From Siphonodentalium dalli (lineage: Eukaryota; Mollusca; Scaphopoda; Gadilida; Siphonodentaliidae), in contig CP136069.1 of NCBI GenBank assembly GCA_032622095.1, positions 160,259,043 to 160,323,042 of the forward strand: a DNA stretch of 64,000 nucleotides, in the 5' to 3' direction. The translations under genes and the position numbers were made by a program. Shown piece after piece: positions 61,201 to 64,000 of this stretch. Below the pieces are notes generated by a model. That model did no database searches. It was given only the letters and a program-made list of their open reading frames with translations, and was not told where the DNA came from. The number at the start of each line of letters is the position of its first letter. Position 1 is the first letter of the stretch.

Positions 61201-62662
61201 GTATTTTGAAGATTGATGTTGGTAAAATGAGATGATGGAGTCAATTCAATTCAATTCAATCAAGAAACGAATCCGTCACTTGTCTCGCATGTTTGCGGTC
61301 TTTTGAAATTAAGAACGAATCGAGAAAAGCCAATTTAAGCCATATGTATATAACTTTCAAGCACATATAATTGAAATTATGAATACTGTCGGTGTAATTA
61401 TGCAAGAATATCTGACTCAAGCTGTCTATTCCGATTCTCTGCAGAGTGGTGAGAGTTATTTAGCGAATTCAAACTATAGTCTCACATATCTATACTTGTT
61501 CTTAATCAACACCGCTTAGATAAATCAGCATAATGAATACACAATGAAGTTATAAGGCAAATACTACTTGGAATGTTCTTGAGAATATTAGTATCATATA
61601 CAGAATATGTGCAACATGATCAGGTTATTCTTCATTCGGAGAAAACAGCTTAATTGTTAATAATTGGAAAGGTATAATTAGCATTATTAGAAATGAACTG
61701 TGTTATTTTTGTTATTATGCTGTTTATGATATATATTTGTAAGTTAATTTCAATTGTGCAAGTGCCATGGTGCCATACATTGGTGTATTGCAATGAACAT
61801 ATGTATCTATCTGTATATAGAGCTATATATATAACTACATGCTATGTATTCATTGATGTTCAAGATAAATAGTTCACTGCCTCGCCAATATGGACACGGT
61901 GGATCAATATACATTTGTAAGAATAGGTAGAGGAAAGTTCAACTTGGTAGCAAGTGTTAATTTGGCAAAATTTTCAATTTCTAGAGACGTCGTTGGATCG
62001 GATGCATGTCAAGGCTATTTGTTGCTGTCATCATATACTGTTATATACTTATTCCTATGCTATTTTTGTGTCGTCCATACGGTTTTCATATAGATGAAAG
62101 AGATATGTGCCAATATGGACACGGTGTATCAATATAAATTTGTAAGAATAGGTAGAGGAAAGTTCAACTTGGTTATCAAATGTTAAGAAGTCGTTGGATC
62201 GGATGCATGTCAAGGCTATTTGTTGCTGTCATTACACACTGTTATATGCTTATTCCTGGGCGATTTCTGAGTCGTTCATACGTTTTTCTTTTAGATGAAA
62301 GAGATTTGGTGCTAGTGTTATTTAAGCTGTCCAATTAGTAACATGCATACTTTGTTAAAACTTGTGTCCCAATCCCTTGTAACTGTTGTTGCAATAGATA
62401 TGTTTAAACCAACATGTGAGCGCGAGAGTATAATTTGGGCTATTGCAACGAATACCGTTGCCCAAGAATCCGGTAACATGTGGAGTACCACTTAAGCCTG
62501 TTAAAACACGGGATAAATGAGCAGTGTTGCAACATCTAGTAATAGACAACCGTATACAAACACGTTCAAAAACACAACATGTTTTCGCAATGATAAGTAT
62601 TATTTACCTAGATGTTGTTTCCTTGTAGAATTAAGCGAAATAACGTCACGATTATTCCTCAT
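52141..62662 (-). CDS. C2-DH RhoGEF, PsGEF-like, complete gene (11 coding exons)
   Basis: Eleven exons (62662-62608, 60951-60842, 60109-60015, 59512-59444, 58985-58803, 58218-58077, 56869-56699, 56147-56040, 55231-55061, 54337-54241, 52262-52141) join in phase with GT-AG introns into 440 codons plus TAG. Residues about 19-150 form a C2 domain of the RGS3/PsGEF type (GQLKLAISIIGG, CDSFVKISLVPDD, RLLISVWHKDES, EFLGCMSFGVGKLV, GWFHLLSDDVG). Most calcium-ligand aspartates are missing. Residues about 230-405 form a divergent Dbl-homology domain: 'VDEFLTAEV…ERFSRPLR…LFQNIEK', then 'KFLKYMK…LDINTFLHKPLH'. DH domains load GTP onto Rho-family GTPases. The family name is inferred from the C2+DH pairing and reported protostome range. 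Unlike the reported long PsGEF I see no PDZ exon, and no PH domain. A minus-strand AATAAA at 51740-51735 may be the poly(A) signal. Confidence 0.78.
52403..52985 (+). mobile_element. Family E MITE, long variant
   Basis: TTAA (52399-52402) AGGGGTACTGTACGCC ... GGCGTACAGTACCCCT TTAA (52986-52989). Only the ends are family E; the 500-bp core differs. It lies in the last intron of the RhoGEF gene. Confidence 0.82.
53364..53767 (+). mobile_element. Family C-like MITE with CCCTTWACCCAACA ends
   Basis: Left CCCTTAACCCAACAGAACGG and right CCGTTTTGTTGGGTAAAGGG are exact mirror images apart from two bases. TTAA follows the right end; TTAT precedes the left. Inside are two GCCAATGCATTCTCTTATAT hairpin cores shared with families C and D. 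Confidence 0.8.
53935..54025 (+). repeat. Inverted repeat GGGAAATGTTCAGATAATAA
   Basis: GGGAAATGTTCAGATAATAA and its complement TTATTATCTGAACATTTCCC lie about 30 bases apart in an AT-rich setting; degraded copies occur at 21950, 25270, 26145 and 60380. Probably the core of another small MITE. Confidence 0.6.
54241..54337 (-). CDS. C2-DH RhoGEF, exon 10 (DH end)
   Basis: Between TCTTTGTAG and GTAAGTG. Encodes HLKDLHALFNDLRTKAMADA and KTVCSDLQKVSD, the last DH helix. Ends in phase 1. Confidence 0.82.
54411..54644 (+). mobile_element. Family C MITE, diverged
   Basis: TTAA at 54407-54410 and 54645-54648. The right end AGCTCCAGTCATGGAAAGG is typical, while the left end is mutated. It lies in the intron before exon 10 (upstream side) of the RhoGEF gene. 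Confidence 0.75.
55061..55231 (-). CDS. C2-DH RhoGEF, exon 9 (DH)
   Basis: Between TTTCGCAG and GTGAGTCC, phase 0-0. Encodes IDLLCHAYQSYLDGLPAADL, ELLQLLKNEKFLKYMK and LDINTFLHKPLH; the last segment aligns with the DH 'L.SFL.KP.QR' region. Confidence 0.85.
56040..56147 (-). CDS. C2-DH RhoGEF, exon 8 (DH)
   Basis: Between ATCTTACAG and GTAGGC, phase 0-0. Encodes LVVMSEYMVQLIQEASNKEC to ISKIYCSK, helical. Confidence 0.82.
56699..56869 (-). CDS. C2-DH RhoGEF, exon 7 (DH conserved region 1)
   Basis: Between CCTTTTCAG and GTATATAC, phase 0-0. Encodes SPLVDEFLTAEVGHTDVMHV, IERFSRPLRFCILSK and TLFQNIEK; compare the DH pattern 'E…TE..YV..L…F..PL…IF.NIE'. Confidence 0.85.
57530..57918 (-). mobile_element. 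Probable LINE 3' end with (TTGAA)n tail
   Basis: Reading the minus strand, an open AT-rich stretch (57918-57700) is followed by a 3' region ending in ATTGAATTGAATTGAATTGA. Tandem TTGAA tails are typical of CR1/L2-like retrotransposons. A second (TTGAA)n tract is at 61240-61260. Coding relatives were not identified. Confidence 0.45.
57956..57972 (+). repeat. Poly-G run
   Basis: An uninterrupted run of G in the intron between exons 6 and 7 of the RhoGEF gene. Confidence 0.9.
58077..58218 (-). CDS. C2-DH RhoGEF, exon 6 (linker)
   Basis: Between ATTTGCAG and GTAAGA. Encodes a polar linker with TVIKRKRYDGYSSETDHEGI and a basic end PFPKR, between C2 and DH. No PDZ signature. Confidence 0.75.
58480..58722 (+). 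repeat. About 120-bp tandem duplication, two copies
   Basis: TTATATCCAA(C/A)GA(T/G)ATTCA through GTTTCTATGGTGGCTTA and GTTTATCGGCCACGAA to ATTAAAATCTACTGG occurs twice. It lies in the intron between RhoGEF exons 5 and 6. Confidence 0.85.
58803..58985 (-). CDS. C2-DH RhoGEF, exon 5 (C2 end)
   Basis: Follows TTTCGGCAG. Encodes LQEFLGCMSFGVGKLVSECR, GWFHLLSDDVG and a KKHQQKVPKQ tail. A GTATAA donor at 58802 keeps frame with exon 6; an earlier GTATCG would give phase 0 and a stop, so it was not used. The base composition is more GC-rich than neighbouring introns. Confidence 0.82.
59444..59512 (-). CDS. C2-DH RhoGEF, exon 4 (C2)
   Basis: Between TTTTTCAG and GTAAGG. Encodes KVSKEDHNKRLLISVWHKDE-SA; 'LLISVWHKDES' is the C2 strand before calcium loop 3. 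Confidence 0.85.
60015..60109 (-). CDS. C2-DH RhoGEF, exon 3 (C2)
   Basis: Between TTCTTCCAG and GTAAGTAC. Encodes ISLVPDDGDRPAHRSDIVHE, then SNSPIYNKKCI, matching the C2 'K(T/S)…NP.(F/Y)N' segment. Confidence 0.85.
60842..60951 (-). CDS. C2-DH RhoGEF, exon 2 (C2 start)
   Basis: Between TCATTTCAG and GTAAACA. Encodes (G)QLKLAISIIGGNLAVTVLQ, then AKRLSSKWKKKCDSFVK, the first C2 strands. Confidence 0.85.
61885..62290 (+). repeat. About 225-bp tandem duplication in the first RhoGEF intron
   Basis: CCAATATGGACACGGTG through AGGTAGAGGAAAGTTCAACT and CAAGGCTATTTGTTGCTGTC occurs twice. The plus-strand ORF in the first copy (61890-62093) is disrupted in the second, so it is not treated as a gene. 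Confidence 0.8.
62608..62662 (-). CDS. C2-DH RhoGEF, coding exon 1
   Basis: ATG at 62662 encodes MRNNRDVISLNSTRKQHL plus one base, then an AG-GTAAATA donor. Phase 1 agrees with the next exon. This start is chosen because it gives a short leader directly before the C2 domain. An alternative 5' exon outside the window cannot be excluded. Confidence 0.6.
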
Positions 62663-64000
62663 TTAGAATGTTAAAATCCACAGACTGACACATGGCAAAA
62701 TAGTAAAATCCCAAACGAAAACAGTTCACTGTAAATCCAAAGGGCTTTCGACAACGAGTGTTTTAGCAGGTTTACCGAGTGTGCTCGCGAGCTGCTACAG
62801 TGCGCCGAGGGACAATGAGGTTCGTATGAGAGAGCTGAACCCTAAACATGTTAATTGAACGAGCTAACGGTCAACAGTGGGTCGTGAACGTGGGCATAAA
62901 TGACTTGAAGGTGTCAGAGATTGGGGCATTGTTGGCGTGACAGGTTTATGTCTATTCCTTATTTATTGCGTCGGTGGGTGATGATTGGCCGAATTGTTAG
63001 AAGGGGGGCTAAGAACTGAAAGACCTTTGTCTTTTTGGGCGAAAGGAACATATTAGCAGGTCCTATTCATTTTTTACTTTCACCTGTTGGTAAATACTTG
63101 TATTATTTCGCTTGCACATTTATCTATGTCAACGTAAGATACATACAGTGGGTATGTACCAGAAATTATTTTTAATTGATATGAGGAAATTCATGGTAAC
63201 TTTGTCAGAACTGGGATGTTATATTTGTCCAGGTGAGAAATGGGATAACATACATGGCCGAAATGGTTTGCATCCATTCTGTTTGGTGGCAAAATAATTT
63301 GACTGCCCACCTAAATCCTAGATTGCAATGGTTGTTTAGATCTAAAGAAGTAGACCCAATAGATTAAATTAAATGCAGAGAAATCCCCAATATTGCTTAT
63401 GGTTGTTGACACTGGCAGGTCTTGCTCTTTTAGCTCTGATGTTGGTAGTACAAACATATGCTGTTATTATAATGTAAGCAGTAGGCCTAGCGATATTTAC
63501 CACAAATTGCCATTCTTTGCGGGTGGTTTTTGACGAAACTTAACAGATCGGGACAAGAACGTTGTCCTTTCGTGAACATTTTCGTATACTTTTTTTCGGG
63601 AGCATTTATGTACAATATTGAAAACGATTCAACCCAGGCTCTGATAATTGTCGCATGACTATCTAGACCATGATGACTCTTTCTGCGATCTTGATAAAAA
63701 CATTAATAAATATTATCTGAAATACTAGCTATCCATGTGACTGCCCTCTACAGGTAAGAGCTGATGATTTGTTCATTACCAAGACCATCAGGACCACCGC
63801 CATCATAATCAGTTAACTAAGCTTTAAAATAGCGGACAATTGTTGAAAGAGCTGATAGGTGAGTGTTGTTCCAAAATTGAAACAAATTAATAATTTTGTT
63901 TTATCACAATCATTGATATGTCTATTTCGGGTCAGACTTCGTCATAATTTATCATAATTATGGGCGCCTAACGAACTGCTGGAGACGTCCCCTGTGGATA
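62663..64000. other. 5' flank of the C2-DH RhoGEF gene
   Basis: A locally GC-richer patch at 62755-62830 (GTGTGCTCGCGAGCTGC) could mark the promoter or 5' UTR of the minus-strand gene. The rest has no supported ORF or repeat. Confidence 0.4.

Noticed and set aside
61890-62093. 67-residue ORF in the first RhoGEF intron
   Set aside because: It lies in a tandem duplication whose second copy breaks the frame, so coding selection is unlikely.
1-64000. CRISPR-like or bacterial defence arrays
   Set aside because: The direct repeats present are minisatellites or transposon ends without unique spacers, and the genes are spliced eukaryotic genes.

Overview
The window is animal nuclear DNA: AT-rich, intron-rich and crowded with short foldback transposons. 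No prokaryotic, viral or organellar gene content was seen, and I found no tRNA, rRNA or CRISPR array. The best clue to the organism is an eleven-exon gene (minus strand, 62662 to 52141) encoding a C2 domain followed by a Dbl-homology RhoGEF domain. This resembles PsGEF, a gene reported from protostomes including a limpet. With the repeat style, this suggests a lophotrochozoan, probably a mollusc, but the species cannot be told from the sequence alone.

Three protein genes could be reconstructed by joining exons whose splice sites and phases agree. (1) Plus strand, 1-3887: the last two exons of a CD36/SCARB-family receptor, most like lysosomal LIMP-2/SCARB2, with a DxxxLL sorting motif in its cytoplasmic tail. 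Its stop codon appears to lie inside the terminal repeat of an inserted MITE. (2) Minus strand, 43878 to 30827: a complete 221-residue type I membrane protein (signal peptide, glycosylated ectodomain of about 130 residues, one transmembrane helix, short tail with a YxxF motif). I do not recognise its family. (3) Minus strand, 62662 to 52141: the 440-residue C2-DH protein.

The 27 kb between genes 1 and 2 (3.9-30.8 kb) is almost all mobile and duplicated DNA. It holds a TA-flanked MITE (family A), several TTAA-flanked families (B, C, E), a longer foldback family (F), a probable PIF/Harbinger MITE nested in F, family H, a 3.4-3.6 kb direct segmental duplication (15.9-19.3 and 19.6-23.2 kb), and a Foldback-type element with 16-bp tandem units in its termini and an 8-bp target-site duplication. 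Several nested insertions expose their target sites and so date the families relative to each other.

The introns and flanks of genes 2 and 3 (31-64 kb) contain a 1.3 kb near-perfect palindrome, arrays rich in GGTCA, a 42-bp minisatellite of about 27 copies ending 14 bases from a splice donor, a 29-bp minisatellite upstream of gene 2, more MITEs, two non-LTR retrotransposon remnants in the window as a whole, and an unexplained short motif (AAAGAGCG) concentrated between 37 and 57 kb. Family letters A-H are labels used only here.
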